Below, in pieces: positions 33,625 to 46,019 of a DNA stretch of 64,000 nt. A model generated the notes under the pieces. It saw only the letters and a list, made by a program, of their open reading frames with translations. It was not told where the DNA came from and did no database searches. The stretch is from Carettochelys insculpta (taxonomy: Eukaryota > Chordata > Testudines > Carettochelyidae): the NCBI RefSeq assembly GCF_033958435.1, contig NC_134150.1, forward strand, positions 40,419,501-40,483,500, written 5' to 3'. Position numbers and translations under genes: made by a program. Every line of letters starts with the position of its first letter. The first letter of the stretch is position 1.

Positions 33625-36600
33625 GTGTTGTATTATCAGAATACGCCATCTAGTGGTCTTCGAAATACAATTGTTTTTAAAAGCTTAAATTATTAAAACA
33701 AGCATTTATCCACATCTCTGAATATGCACATTTAGAAAAAAAGTTACAAAGAAATTACCATTGCACCTGCCAGATTTCTGGAATCATTTAGGTGTAACAG
33801 CTTGTGATGAAAATACAGGAATTGTAGGTGCAAAGCATCAGACTGAACTTGTCTGTATAGAAAACTATTACACCAAATTATTTTGAAAAGAAAGACAAAA
33901 ATTTCCAAAGCTGACTTGATTTTGGGTGCCCTATTTTTCAACGAGCAACCTGCAAAATTTTAAACAGGTTTAACTTCCAGTGAAAGGATGCTCAGCACTT
34001 TCTAAAAATCAGGTTCTTTCAAGGTGGGTACTCAAAAAATGCAGCACTTAAAAGGTACTTTTGAAAATCTTTGCAAATGTTAAAAAATCTGGCTCAATGC
34101 ATTTTCTTAGATTATTAAGCAAAGCTTGAAAATCAAGTTTACTTTTCACAGTTTGTTGTTTACTTTTGCACTTGATTATCCTGGAATAGTGAAATTAAAC
34201 TCACTATTTTCAGTTTTGTTTATAGACAATTTTAGTGTATATCACCATTATAACATTTTCACTTTTTAGTTCTCATATGGAAGGATGCTGAAAAAAATCA
34301 GATTGCAAATACTACAGAAACACCATTTCTTTAAACATAAAAATTGACTGTTCTGAACAATTAAGTGGAAATATTCATACTAATGTTAAGTTTGTAAAAC
34401 AAAACCTTAATTGACCCACATGCCTTTAAATTAATCAGCTTGTGCAGGCATTGGAAAAAATAGATCTGTTTCTTTCCAGAAGGCTAGGTTTTGAATACAA
34501 AGTATTTCTTGTGAAAGTTTAGACAGGCTGTGTGGTTCTGGGACCCAACAGCTGGCAGAGGGCAACAGAGTTCTACGAGGACCCTGTAAGCCAGATACAT
34601 GCATAATAATTCAAAGGGAGGTATATGAGGTCTCTAGCAAGAGAAAGTGACTAGTTCACTGGTCATCATCATCATTGTGATATGTATGGATGAATAGTAT
34701 TTAAGAAGTTATGTATCAGTGCTGAACATGCTCCATTCAGGCAAGTGAAACAGGCTTTTTATCTTCCTGTCTGATCATACCCGTATTGTCCACCTCACAA
34801 TGCATGTTCATTTGCATACAGAACCTGATACTTATCAAGTGCAGGCCCATTGATGAGGGGGGAAGGGCAAAGGGAGAAACTGTCCCTAAGCCTGGCAATT
34901 CAAAAGGGTCTGGGGCTCCAGCTGCTACCATTTCTGTAGAAGTGGTTGGAGTGCTGGGCCCTTTTAATTGTTTCCAAAGCTGCCTGGAACTCTCCAGGTA
35001 GGGCACTGAGCGCAGCCTGGGGGAGGAGCACTGTGCTCCAAGCAGCGCTGAGGCTACCTGGGGTAAGCTAGCCCCCCTGCCTCGCTCCTTCCTCCTGAGG
35101 ATCCACCCCTTTCAGGGGCACACAGCCAGCTACCCTGCACCTTGCCCAGTTTGTCAGCCCCACAGATCAAGTAATTCAAACAAACAAAACCAATAAGATC
35201 AAACACAAGAAGAAACAATCAGCAGGGAATTGTCCTGCTTATGACTAAGGACAATGGTTTATTAAGGCGTCTCTAAGAGTATCAAGTAACATCATGGATC
35301 CTTCACCGAGGAGGTAAGCCAACAGCATGGCTGTCTTATGACAAGAAGCCTACAGACAATATTGCTTTAACACGGTGAAAGGACTTAGGGTGAGCAAGTT
35401 ACAAAAATATCTTGTTAACTCTAAGCTCTACAAAATGTCATGATTTTATATGCAACCATTTGTTTTCCATATTTCTACCAGCTATTGCTTTAATCTTCCA
35501 AGTTTTGTTAAATAAACCTATTCTTGATTTCAGCATAAACATACTTAAGTGCCATATGTTAAAACAGAGCAGTGATCTACAGTAGACCTGGTAAGTCGAG
35601 GTGGACTGTTTCCGTAGAAGCCACAGATCCTGAGCGTGATTGGTGGGACAAGCGCTGGAACACCCCAGCAGCATGGGTGGTGGGTGAAGGCAAGTCCCAT
35701 CCCACCCCTTCCATCACCCCCACTCCACAGAGACAAGCGCAGCCCCTGATCCCTTAGTCCCTGTGGCCAGGGCCCAGCCCCCTCCTCCCAGAGTAGCTGA
35801 ACAAGCACACGGTGGCCCCAGCCCTCGGGGCAGCCCTGGCCCTGCCTAGGTGGCCAGACAACCATGCCCCAGGCCCTAGCCCTAACTGCTCACTGCCTTT
35901 GCCTGGGAGCCCCTGCCTTGCCCAGGCAGCTGGGAAACATAGGCTGTTTTGGGAAGGCAATGCCTTCCTTTGACTACATTACCTGCTGCACATGCCAGGG
36001 AGATTCTTGCAGGGCTCAAGGGTTGGGATGCACCAATTGTGAATATGCAGAGCAACAGAGGTGCCTGAGAAGCATAGAGGAGAACTTGTGTTGCCTTTGG
36101 TAAGTGGATTTCAAGAGGTGACTTCTGGCAAGCACAGATGAGACTTCTTCATAATGGCAAGTGGTACTGTGGTACCTCCCAACCTGGGCATTCCCTGGAA
36201 ACACCACATATAGTAATGTGCTTATTGTGAATACACACCATTAACTGTGTAAATGCTAGTTTAGAAATCCAAATTGAAAATTAAAACATAAGATCCAAGT
36301 TTAGAATTGAAACACATCAAGCATTTGTATGCCAGCTTCTTGCTCCGAGCACAGTATTGATAGTGATCGGAGTTTGTGTATGAACTGAACTGCTGTAATA
36401 GATAGAACTAGAATAACATACTCCACCAGCAACTAGCTGATAGGATGCAGAATAACTGTAGTAAATAAGTCAGGTGGCACATTTGGGAGCAGCATACAAA
36501 TGGAGTCACACAGCTACACAAACAAGACCACTTGCCACAATTTATTTTACCATCAGTTTAGACTGTAAACTCCAATCTCGTGGAGTTATGGAGCAGAACT

Positions 36601-36985
36601 TTTCCCCAAATTTCACGTCCAGTTCACTTGCACCAGTGACAATGTTTGTCCTTTATGCCATTTGCCTCAAAGCTTTTTGGTATTTTCAGAGTGGATCCTG
36701 AGAACACCTTGTTCATCCAAAACTTGTTCTGTTTATTCCATTTCTATACAATCATGGTCCTCTGTGGATCACGGGAGACCTTACTAGCAGCAGCATACCA
36801 CAGCATTTCTCAGACTGTCTTCTGTAAATAGGTGGTCAGGGCGGGGCAGAATGCTAGCAATGTTTTTCCTTCTAAAATATTAAATATGAAATTATGTATA
36901 TAAAAATACCAAGGTATTTGACTAATATATAGATTGTAGGTACATTAATATTTATAATGCATTCATAATAGCACGGCTGTTGTTC
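33625..36985. other. Intergenic AT-rich region, little recognised
   Basis: Unique-looking sequence between the Harbinger element and a SINE composite. A GC-rich block at 35580-35900 stands out from its surroundings and may be a transposon fragment. Short open frames have no known domain. Nothing else is supportable. Confidence 0.6.
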
Positions 36986-36987
36986 AC

Positions 36988-37410
36988 AGAGAGGTAGCTG
37001 TGTTGCTCTATCTTCATAATATAAAAAAAAAAAAAAAAGCAGGCCTGTAGCACTTTAAAGACTAACAAAATAACTTATTAGGTGATGAGCTTTCATAGGG
37101 CAGACCCACTTCTTCAGATCTGGAAACAGTGCTGAAAGTGAGCTGGCACAATGAATATATAAAACAGACGGGGGAAAAAAAAAGAAAACTAACAAATCAT
37201 CTGGGGGTGGTGCAAAGGGTAGGGCAGAAGGGGAGAGAAGTTATTTACTGCAAATGCCTATTTAAGTGACTTGCCTTAGATCATGACCAATATCAAAGAT
37301 GGAGAAGCTGTCTTTGTAATGTGTAAGGTAATTGCTAGCTCTATTAAGACTAAATCGCAAAGTGTCAAATTTAAGAATAAATTCCGTTTCAGATGTCTCC
37401 CTTTGTAATC
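36988..37410. mobile_element. Cry-like SINE and associated composite repeat
   Basis: A SINE block (GAGAGGTAGCTGTGTTGCTC, poly(A) of 16 at 37023-37038, AGCACTTTAAAGACTAACAA, GGCAGACCCACTTCTTCAG) is followed by the roughly 250-bp segment that also accompanies the SINE at 19360-19590. Confidence 0.65.
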
Positions 37411-37790
37411 TGGGCCACATCTACACTAGCCCCTTCCTTTCAGAAATGCTAATGAGGCACCACACCCAAAAATAACCCGATCACATTTGACTAAACATTT
37501 CCTTTCTACTTACATATCTGAATGGCCAAATCTCCTTGTGGTCTGGATATGTACTGAATTCCTTAAGCCCTGCTCAGGCTTAAACATCTATGTCTTGCCC
37601 CTCTAGCCATGTAAGAGAAAAACCTCAGCAGGTAACTGCATCAATTCAGAAGATCTCTCTCTCTCTTCCCCCCTCCCCCCATTGGCTCATCTAGCTGCTT
37701 GCCAAGAGAGAACCCACTTTCTCTGGGTTTAACCCTTTACAGGCGTTCATCCCTGACACAGATCGATCCCTGGTGTCGCATACACATAAC
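37411..37790. other. MITE fragment and a repeat shared with 19660-19740
   Basis: About 37411-37460 is the end of a Harbinger MITE (CACATCTACACTAGCCCC, GAAATGCTAATGAGGCAC). It then changes abruptly to AAAATAACCCGATCACATTT and CATTTCCTTTCTACTTACAT, matching 19690-19745. This is a junction between two repeats, with the MITE truncated by the second, possibly LTR-derived, element. A CT-rich run lies at 37653-37680. Confidence 0.45.
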
Positions 37791-38353
37791 CCTCACTAAC
37801 AGAAGTTGGTCCAATAAAAGACACCACCTCACCACTGACCATGTCTTTTTAATATCCTGTGACTGATATCTACAAGACTACTGCATATGAAGAACTGCAA
37901 AACATAATATGACAATCAAGTATTATTCATGTAGCTCAAAATTTAAGTGTGTTAACAAAAAAATAAAAGGAACTTCACTGACAATTTTGTTAAGTCATGC
38001 CTAACTTTAAGCATCTAATGAAACTGTTGAGTGAATGGATATTCAATACATATAGTCCTAGTTTCACACAGTTCAAGAAGACTATGAACCACAAGATATT
38101 TTTCAGTCAGTACTGCTGCTACAGAGCCAGGTTCATTGTTTCATAATTCCAATTACAACACAGTTGGGTAGAGTCTTTCACAGATCAGAGCATTTGATGT
38201 CTGCTTGTGCTCTACACTTGATGAACCAGTTCATTGTTTGGGAGCAATTGGATTATTTTCTTGGAGGAAAAAAAAACTTTAGCTTTGCAGAACTAAAAAA
38301 TAAAATAAAATAAAAAATAAAACCACCTTACACAAATACAGTCTCTTGTATTT

Positions 38354-38359
38354 TTTATT
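38354..38359 (-). terminator. CA5A: Candidate distal polyadenylation signal of CA5A
   Basis: AATAAA on the minus strand, followed downstream by a T/GT-rich stretch (TGTATTTGTG, GGTGGTTTTATT), an arrangement suited to 3' end formation. If used, the CA5A 3' UTR would extend about 4.35 kb from the stop codon. Inference only. Confidence 0.35.
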
Positions 38360-40699
38360 GCGTATGTATACACACATTCATTTAACATTTTCTAAAAGAT
38401 ACAGCAGCTAATAAGTTCTTTGTATCAGGTAAGTAAGAATAAATGCATTTATCCTAACACAATAAAAATGAAACAGACCATGTTACCAGACAACTCAATA
38501 GATAAGAGCATAGAATACAGTCATACATGTTAAAAATACAGTGCAATAACTGCTAAGGAAATAAAGTGTAGACAATGAGGAACATCAGGCTAAAAGTGAA
38601 GGCAAATATGGAAAAACACCACAACGTTAGGTACATCACCAACACCTAAGATTAGCAGGAGGAAAAAGAGTCCCCCTTAACATGAATAATGAAATTCTAG
38701 TGTTCCAGTAGCAAGCAGACTTTTTGAGAGATCAAGCTAATCTCTCACACAGGTATTATTTAGAGGCAAGAAGGAATCTCTTCAAACTTGAGGTCAAAAC
38801 ACAACTCAGCTCAAGTATAAGATGTGTCAACCACACATCAAAATACTGGTCTGAGAAATCCTGGAATGCAGGAAATGTTTTGTTGCATTTCTAAAGTTAT
38901 GAAACCACCTAACAACTAGGTTTTTAGAGTGATATTGAAACATAAAAACACTCCCTGTGCTGAGTTTACCTTGTTACTGCGCAAGAGTCTGACAATAAGA
39001 GCAGACAGGCCTTCCCAAACTCAACATCTTCAACTTCAAGGTCATCTTTACCGGTCAGTAAATTAATGCCATACAAATCCACTCTCTTTCTCCAGTTCCC
39101 AAAAGTATAAGCTCTAAATTTCCAAAAAATGTGGACACTTTTAATTACAGCTGTATTAAATTAAAAAAGGGTCATCATACAAGTCAGAACAGTACTGTAT
39201 ATTCACACCCTTTTATACTGTGCCATATAAAGTAAATTAAGACTTAAAGATAACTACATGGGCATCTGTCAGACTTAGTACAACCTTGTGAAGTCATCAT
39301 GAACTGTAACTAAACTCTGTAATCTAGCAAATCAAATCATTTGCTTTTTAACCATGATGCTGGAGGAACAAGGGGAAAGGCTGACATCCCACTTGCTACT
39401 GCTAAAATAACAACTCTCCTTTAGCGAATACAAATTTTGCAAGGCTAATATAATCACCATGCATGTAAAAAACAAAAACAAAACAAAAAAAGTCAAGCTT
39501 CTGCTATGTGAACATGTGACAATTTACCCTGTAGTTTAAATATGTATTCTTTTTTGACACTGACATACAAAACCATATGAATATGTAAACAGAGGCAGAC
39601 ATAAGCAGTGGTGAAACTGTAACAGAAAAATCCCTGTAAAACTTACTTTGCTAAGAAAATAAAACACTGAATTCTGCTTCCAGATATTTTACCCCCATCA
39701 GAACACAGAATAGCTAAGTGAAATGTACATTGTGACTATAGCTTATTATGTGTAACAAGCATGTTTGCTGGTTGATACAGCTTTCATTGTTATAGATGTG
39801 ATATGAAATATGTTGTGCTCTTTGGGGGTGTTGTAAACATGCAAATTTAAAGAGAACACAAACTTGCAGATAACTCATTAAGGAAGTTAAAATGCTTATG
39901 TCCTGGACATGAAATTATATAAAATCAGAAAAATTCATCCCAATATCAGGGATTTTTAAAAAAATTAAAAAGCATATAAAACAGTAAGTAGCCCGCAAAA
40001 GTAATTTACAGAGGTGACTGTAGGGTTCCTACTTGTTTTAAAGAAACACTCAGCTATTTTAGCAGAAGTAGACATTTTACAATCACTTTTCACCACTATA
40101 GTTATGTGAATATTTAAGTTACGTTTAAGATTTATTTAGAAGATCCTAGTCAAACAGCAGCCTTTAAACATAAAAGCAGCATAAAGATTACAGAATACTG
40201 TAGCTAGCCATTTCTTCTGTTTGAGGCTCACTCCCTTACTGTAACAGTGAGAGTGATCTGAAGGTACAGAAGATACCTTTAAATGACTGATTCAAAGTTA
40301 CTGCCATCTTCATAGGCTGAAAAGTAGTTATAAGAATGGCGTTACTGAACTTCATGCTAATTTTTAATGAGTTTAGGTCAAGTATGCTCAATTGAAAGAG
40401 CAAAGGATGCTCTTCCTAGTGCTTGGTTGCAATGCTGTTGTACTGTGTTGGTTGTAGGACAAGAGACATAAGGTCGGTGAGTTAATATCTTACTGGACCA
40501 ACTTCTTTTTGTTAAAGAAACAAGGTTTCAATTGCACTCCAGTACCTTTCCCAGACCTAATGTGCAGCTCTGTATAGCTTGAAAGCTTGTTTCTCACCAA
40601 CCAAAGTTTGTCCACTGAAAGATTCTCTCAACCCACAATGCCTCATTTTTCCTAACTGCGAGTCCAGCTAACTTCATTTCAGCTACAAGAGTCACCCGG

Positions 40700-40955
40700 G
40701 GGGTGTATCTACATTAAGGAACTAACTTTGAAGTCAGGCGCTACATCGAAGTAGCCAGCAGAGAGTCTACACACCTTTTTTTCCCTTACTTTGAAGCCCA
40801 ACTTCAAAGTCCTTACTCCATTTCCGGGAATGGAGTAGTGCCCTACTTCAAAGTTTAACATCCAAGTAGAGTGCGTGTAGACGCTCTACTTTGAGGTTGC
40901 TCAGTTCGAAGTAAGCAACTTCGAAGTTATTTTTGTAAGGTGGACACAGCTTGGA
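40700..40955. mobile_element. Harbinger-like MITE
   Basis: GGGTGTATCTACATTAAGG at the left and, reversed, AAGCTGTGTCCACCTTAC at the right, with TTCGAAGT and CTACTTCAAAGT motifs inside, as in the TTCGAA-rich elements at 2589 and 19879. Target duplication not resolved. Confidence 0.55.
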
Positions 40956-41031
40956 TCTTTCATTCCCATGCATAGTCACAATAATAAATCAGTTCCACAG
41001 ACCAAATTGTGGCATCTGTTACTCCTTTCAG

Positions 41032-41292
41032 TAGGGATGTAAAATCCCATTATAAGGAGTTACCCAGTTAAATAATAAATGGTTTGGGGGGGTGGCTGGG
41101 GAGGCTGCTCCAGCCCCAGAGCTCCCTGCGTCAGACAGGGGCTGCTCCAGCCAGACTGGAGCACCTCCCCATCCCTGGTGCCCCACGGGGCTGGGGCAAT
41201 ACTGCCTGCAGCAGGCAGAGGGCTGCTCCAGTTCTTACTGGCTAAACAGATGAGGCTTACCGGTTACGCTTAGGGTATCGTTAACATTCCTA
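41032..41292. mobile_element. hAT-like MITE with perfect 8-bp target duplication
   Basis: The 261-bp element starts TAGGGATGTAAAATCCC and ends GTTAACATTCCTA. It is flanked by a perfect CCTTTCAG duplication at 41024-41031 and 41293-41300, the 8-bp hallmark of hAT. Same family as 22781-23102. The GC-rich interior has no gene. Confidence 0.9.
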
Positions 41293-42565
41293 CCTTTCAG
41301 CCGCATGGTATTTAGATATGCCCTCAGAGACATCTGGCCCATCCCCCGGTTTCAGTTACAAGTTACCAAACCTTCCTCTTGATGAGGCACAAGAAGAAAT
41401 GGAATCCAGCTTAACCCCAACTAGCCGTGGGGGCGCTAAATGGCTAACATTTAGGAAAACCTATTTGTAATGCTTAACTGTGCAGATCGGACGTGAATAC
41501 ACACAGAAGAGCAGACCTAGTGAGCAAGAAGAGCTATTTACATACACTTCCATTTCAGAATAAAGCCACGCTTCAAGGTAGATGGGGAAATCTGATTCTC
41601 AAGGCAAGAAGGCAAATCAGCAAGAGGTAGGATCAATAAAGAAAGCAGAGACAACAAGGTACTGAATTAAGCTGGGCAAATATGCCAACTTGAAAATCTG
41701 TCACAAGGCTCAACATTTTTGCTCTGAAGGGCTAATATACTGATATCACTCACACTGAGCAACCTTACTTACTGGAGCCCTTCCCATTTGCTGGCTAATT
41801 CAAGAGTTTGCATTTGTTTCCCAAAATGACAGATCTACTCCAGATCACATTTTAAGGTCCAAATGACAGATTCCATCAATAAAGTGGCATTAGTCATTTG
41901 TACCCAAATTTCACCCATATGATGGACATTGTTAAACAAAAGATACAGTCAGTGAAAACATGTTAAATATAGAGAAAAATATGGCTAGCAGAGGTAGATA
42001 AGAAGAGGCCATCTGGGCCTTGCTTTACAATAAGCACTGCATTCCTCAAAAAACTGTTTAAGTTTTGCAAAGCATTTTTTTTTTGGCCTAAAGAAAACTG
42101 TTCAGCTCCTTCCCCAAAAGTAATCCTACAGAGGAAAATGATCTGTTATCTTTCAGCAACTCCTTTTTGTGGCTCCTGACTGTTAGTGTTGCTCTTTTGA
42201 GGTTATTAGTCTGAAAAGAAGCCTTAAAGCAAAAGTGTTTCACAAGATATAAACTAACCATGACATGGTATGGAGTGGTGAAACCTCACTCCCTTATTTT
42301 GTTTTAAATTCTCAGTGTAATCCCAATACATGTTCTGAGTTATTGTTACTTGTTTTGGAAGGTTGGTAAAAATAAGTAGGTGCGCCTACAGGAACGGTGA
42401 CCCAGTGAAGGTCAAATGCCAAACAATAAACCCAAAACCCATTTAAAATGACTGATTCTGATATTCTACAGGGCATACACACACTGCATATGGAAATTTT
42501 AAAAATAAACCGTCTATTTGTAACTTTTACATATTGTGAAATGTGCTGTCTCTTTTTAAAAAAAA

Positions 42566-42680
42566 AATCCAACAAGGACTCCTGTGGCATTTTTATTGCA
42601 TAAATAAATCTTCTGGTCTTTAAGGTGCCACAGGACTCCCTGTCATTTTGCAGATACAGACTAACACGGCTAACCCTCTG
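42566..42680. mobile_element. Cry-like SINE in the CA5A 3' UTR
   Basis: CAAGGACTCCTGTGGCATTT, TAAATAAATCTTCTGGTCTT, TAAGGTGCCACAGGACTCCC and CAGATACAGACTAACACGGC are SINE segments, with the GACTCC/CCACAGG phrase occurring twice. The right edge is only about 25 bp beyond the CA5A stop codon on the minus strand. Confidence 0.8.
42592..42597 (-). terminator. CA5A: Candidate proximal polyadenylation signal of CA5A, within a SINE
   Basis: AATAAA on the minus strand, about 108 bp past the stop codon and inside the SINE copy. A GT-rich downstream element is weak, so use is uncertain. Confidence 0.4.
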
Positions 42681-42704
42681 AGACTTGTCCCTTTTTAGGC
42701 TATC

Positions 42705-42884
42705 CTATGGGCTATGTTGGTGGACATGTTCGCTGGGTCTTGTTTCAATGTTCAGTAGGTGGTGGTTTTGGAAGGATGAACGGACAGTCCGATTCATTAA
42801 TGGCTGGAGTGGGCGGAAGTTGTCTACCATCCTCTTTTCTTCTTCCCCATCTGAAGTAAAGAGCAGCATCCGGAACTCCTCAAG
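42705..42884 (-). CDS. CA5A: CA5A coding exon 7 and stop codon
   Basis: 180 bp, residues 255-313 and stop TAG at 42705-42707. Acceptor TTATTCCCAG precedes it. It reads [10 protein letters not shown], then [20 protein letters not shown] and [13 protein letters not shown], and ends HVHQHSP. The [10 protein letters not shown] block is the conserved C-terminal strand of mitochondrial CAs. The tail after RSSF is longer than in human CA5A and nearer to CA5B. Confidence 0.95.
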   Translation of the reverse strand, partial: LEEFRMLLFTSDGEEEKRMVDNFRPLQPLMNRTVRSSFQNHHLLNIETRPSEHVHQHSP

Positions 42885-45863
42885 CTGGGAATAACAAACA
42901 ATGAATAGGAGTGACAGCTGTCAGAAGAGCTATCAGAATAAAAGGAGAACAGGACCATTCACATTTGGAAAGTATCAGAACTCCTCCTAACTGAAGTACT
43001 GAGAGATATTGGCATAGACTTTCAGTATATCTTCACCATATGTTGGTAAAGATGATGTTCTCAATTATATCACCATAATACATGAACTGCCAATTATCTA
43101 CGTCTTTACTGACCTTCAATTTCTTGTCAGTCTTGAGACAGTGCCAAATCGTGAGTGTTCATGACTTACATATGTATAAACTTTACATAAATATTTCTGC
43201 ATTTCAGCATTCTTAGATTATGTCCTGTCTGCAACTTCTCTTCTCCTAATTCAGACATACACGTGTTTATACACAGGAAATAGTAAGTCACATGCTGCTG
43301 CTCGCCCTCAAAAACCAGATGTCCAGCAGATGAGGTTTGTAGCACAGTTTCTTTAAAGCCCAAAAGTGAATTACAATAATCTGTTCTCTGTCATAACAGA
43401 TAGGATTCTGGAGGGAGGGATACGGAAAAGACATAATAGAAGAGTTTGAATAGCAAAGGGAACACACTACACCTCTAATTAAAATTTCTTTTGTTGTATT
43501 ACACCTCAGTCTTCCTTGCACACCACTCCAAAACTCTTGCATCTCCTTTCTTTAAAATAAACCATATGCCCCATATGCCTATTCTTGGCAACTTGAAGTT
43601 TCTGAATTTAATTGTTGGACAGTAACTTCCCACAGAGTTTTTATTGGGAATTGACCGTCTTGCCACATGTCGTTGAAAAAGCCTCAATAACTTGGTGAAA
43701 AAGAATGAATTTGTCTTCAGTGCCTCCTGAAGTGAGGAATGGCTTATGTGTCATTTAAAATGGCACATTTTACCTAGATCTGAAACAAACACTTTGATGC
43801 CGTAATAATTTGTCCACTCTTGATGCACACATTTCGTTGGATGAGTGGAGAATACTGAATAGTACCAGCAAACACTGTAATTGTAATTGCCTCTTGCTGC
43901 TCCTAATCTGTGTGCCTTTGGAATATCTCTTCCTCTACTTCACGCCAAAGAGCAGTATTAAGCTGGCAACATGAGGCACTAAAACTAACAGAAGCCGGGA
44001 ATAAAACAGAAACAAAAGCTGGCTGAATGTTAGAGCCTTAAATAGAAATACCAACCTAAAACTGACAAGTTCCTGGCTGAGGTGGGTTCTAAATAGTTCA
44101 CTTATGGACACCCTTCCTTCACTGCCTGCCCCCCCCCACACCAACTCTGACCAACTATGAACAAATCTATCCCCCCAAAGGGCATTAAAAAAGGTGCTTG
44201 CTAAACTTCGTGCTCTCTACACCTTCAGCAGTCAGAAGGAGTTAAAATGCACTTAGGGGCTCCCCACACCCTTTGATAATATCCTTGGAATCTTGCACAA
44301 CAGAAGAGATGCAAGGGTGGGTCTCCCTAGAAGATTCTGGAAGTTTATAAACACAAGCATATGGATTCCAGAAGTATTAATATGTATAGGCAGCCCTCTC
44401 TGCCACAGGAAGACAGCATGACCAAGAATTTAGCAGGAATCCAAAAGAGGATTGGACAGTTCTCTGGCCATTCAAAAAATATCACTTATCGTTAGGGCTT
44501 TGTGTTTGTCATAGAGGTTGTGGAAGTCACTTATTCCTTGACTTCCTGCAGCCTCCATGATTTCTGCAGTGGTCAGTGTGGCTGACGCCAGGGCCACTCA
44601 AGCAGCTGGTGTTGGGGTCCAACAGCTCAGGTGGCCCTGGGGACACCCACACCTGCTACTGCAGGGGCAACTCTGCAGCCAGCTGCTCACGTAGCCCTGC
44701 AGCCATTTACACTAGTCATTGGGGCAGCAACCTTGATGCAGTGGCCGATGCAGCTGGCCATGCGGACCACCTAAACAGTAGTCTTGGCTGCAGTCGGAGA
44801 ACGTTGGTCCCCTGTGGCTTTTGCCCAGCAGCAACCTGAGCAGCAGCTCATCCTCTGTGGCTCCCACCTCCCAGCATAGCATGAGTAAATTGTATTCTTG
44901 GTGTGGCAAAGTCCCTTGTCAGCCCCTGTGAATCCCTGCGCTTCCGGGTGGTTTCTCGGTTGTGCCTCAGAGACTCACGGAGACCCCTTATCTGCCCAGG
45001 CCTTTCCCGAGGCAGGAGTCTCCGCTTAGCGAGCCATCCTCATCACAGGCAAGTCCAGAATGGGGAGGATAAAGCCAGCCCCCTTGCAGGCCTGTGTCTG
45101 CTACAGTGGAGTAATCCCTCTGGGGAAGGGTGGGTGGAGTCCAGACCCGCCCTCTACACTGGACTCTGGCCCAGGGTCCGTACAAGGAAGAGAGACAACT
45201 GACAGGGCCTTCACCCCTGCCCCAAAGTAGCAACCTCACCCTGGGCCACTTCACCCACTGCTTCCCCATGGTACCTTCTCACTCACTCGCTCGCTCGCTC
45301 CGCTCTGCTCCGCTCCTCCGGTGCGCCTTCCAACCCCCGACCCCCACTACCAGATGGGGAGCCTTTTATAGGGAGCGCAGGGCCTCAGCTGACCAATGAG
45401 TGCTGACTCCTAATGAGTCCCCAGCTGCCTGTCCTACTTGGGCTTACTCTGGAAATAAAAAGGCATTAGCCCACCATCCGATATACCTTCCTTCCAGAAG
45501 GTTCCTGCAGCCTCCAGGTAGGGGTCTGCCACATTGGTTATAGTTAATGCTTACCAAATTTGTTTGGAAGGGCTATAAAATATCATGCCTAAGCCAACTT
45601 CTTTTTATTAGAGATCAGGAGACGACCTATTTGGGTACTGATCTGTTACTGTAGGATTCTTAACACCTTATTCTGAAGCATCTGATGCTGGTATCCATTT
45701 GCCATAGGTTACTAGACTAAACAGATCTTGGACAGTGGGCAAGCTGTATGTCCTCCACCTTACTGCTAAATAGCTTCTTATTTCAGGGAGTATTTATTTC
45801 TCATCTATCACAAAAGGCAATAAATTATCTACATTAAAAAGCAAACCATTAACATGATGATAC
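42885..45863 (-). other. CA5A: CA5A intron 6
   Basis: 3.0 kb, bounded by donor GTATCATCATG at the exon 6 side and acceptor TTCCCAG at the exon 7 side. It contains the solo LTR at 44902-45533 and a GC-rich, CAGCTG-rich block at 44560-44860 of unknown origin. No further exon. Confidence 0.85.
44902..45533 (-). mobile_element. Solo LTR in CA5A intron 6
   Basis: 632 bp with ends TGTGGCA...TGCCACA, flanked by the 4-bp duplication TTGG (44898-44901 and 45534-45537). A TATA box on the minus strand (CTATAAAAGG, reading 45371 to 45362) suggests minus orientation, the same as CA5A. GC-rich with (CTCG)n near 45285-45300. No viral gene remains. The 4-bp duplication suits a class I (ERV1-like) retrovirus. 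A polyadenylation hexamer in the same orientation was not found, so orientation is moderate. Confidence 0.75.
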
Positions 45864-46019
45864 CTGATTTTGATCAACTTCTATTGGTGTCTTTTTAATA
45901 ATCCAGGTGACAGATTCTGTAAGTGGTGGAGTGGTCAGAGATCCATCATAGGTCCAATAATCCGGGCATGATGGAATCAGACAGGAAGGGTCAAACACTT
46001 CAAACTCAACAAGTGCATT
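45864..46019 (-). CDS. CA5A: CA5A coding exon 6
   Basis: 156 bp, 52 codons (residues 203-254), phase 0 on both sides. Acceptor GATTTCAAG, donor CAG|GTATC. Reads [24 protein letters not shown], then [18 protein letters not shown]. Thr231 (CA II Thr199) and Trp241 (Trp209) are in place. The Asp that begins this exon in human CA5 is Asn here. Confidence 0.97.

Larger units (their letters stand above)
38360..42704 (-). other. CA5A: CA5A downstream region / possible long 3' UTR
   Basis: Mostly AT-rich, with fewer repeats than neighbouring regions. The exceptions are a MITE at about 40700-40955, an hAT MITE at 41032-41292, and a SINE at 42566-42680. Segment 38360-40690 looks single-copy and could be UTR or intergenic. 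No second gene is visible. Confidence 0.4.

Noticed and set aside
44560..44860. GC-rich block with an 87-codon frame in CA5A intron 6
   Set aside because: Repeats CAGCTG/CAGC phrases and has no conserved domain or splice sites; probably a transposon segment next to the LTR.
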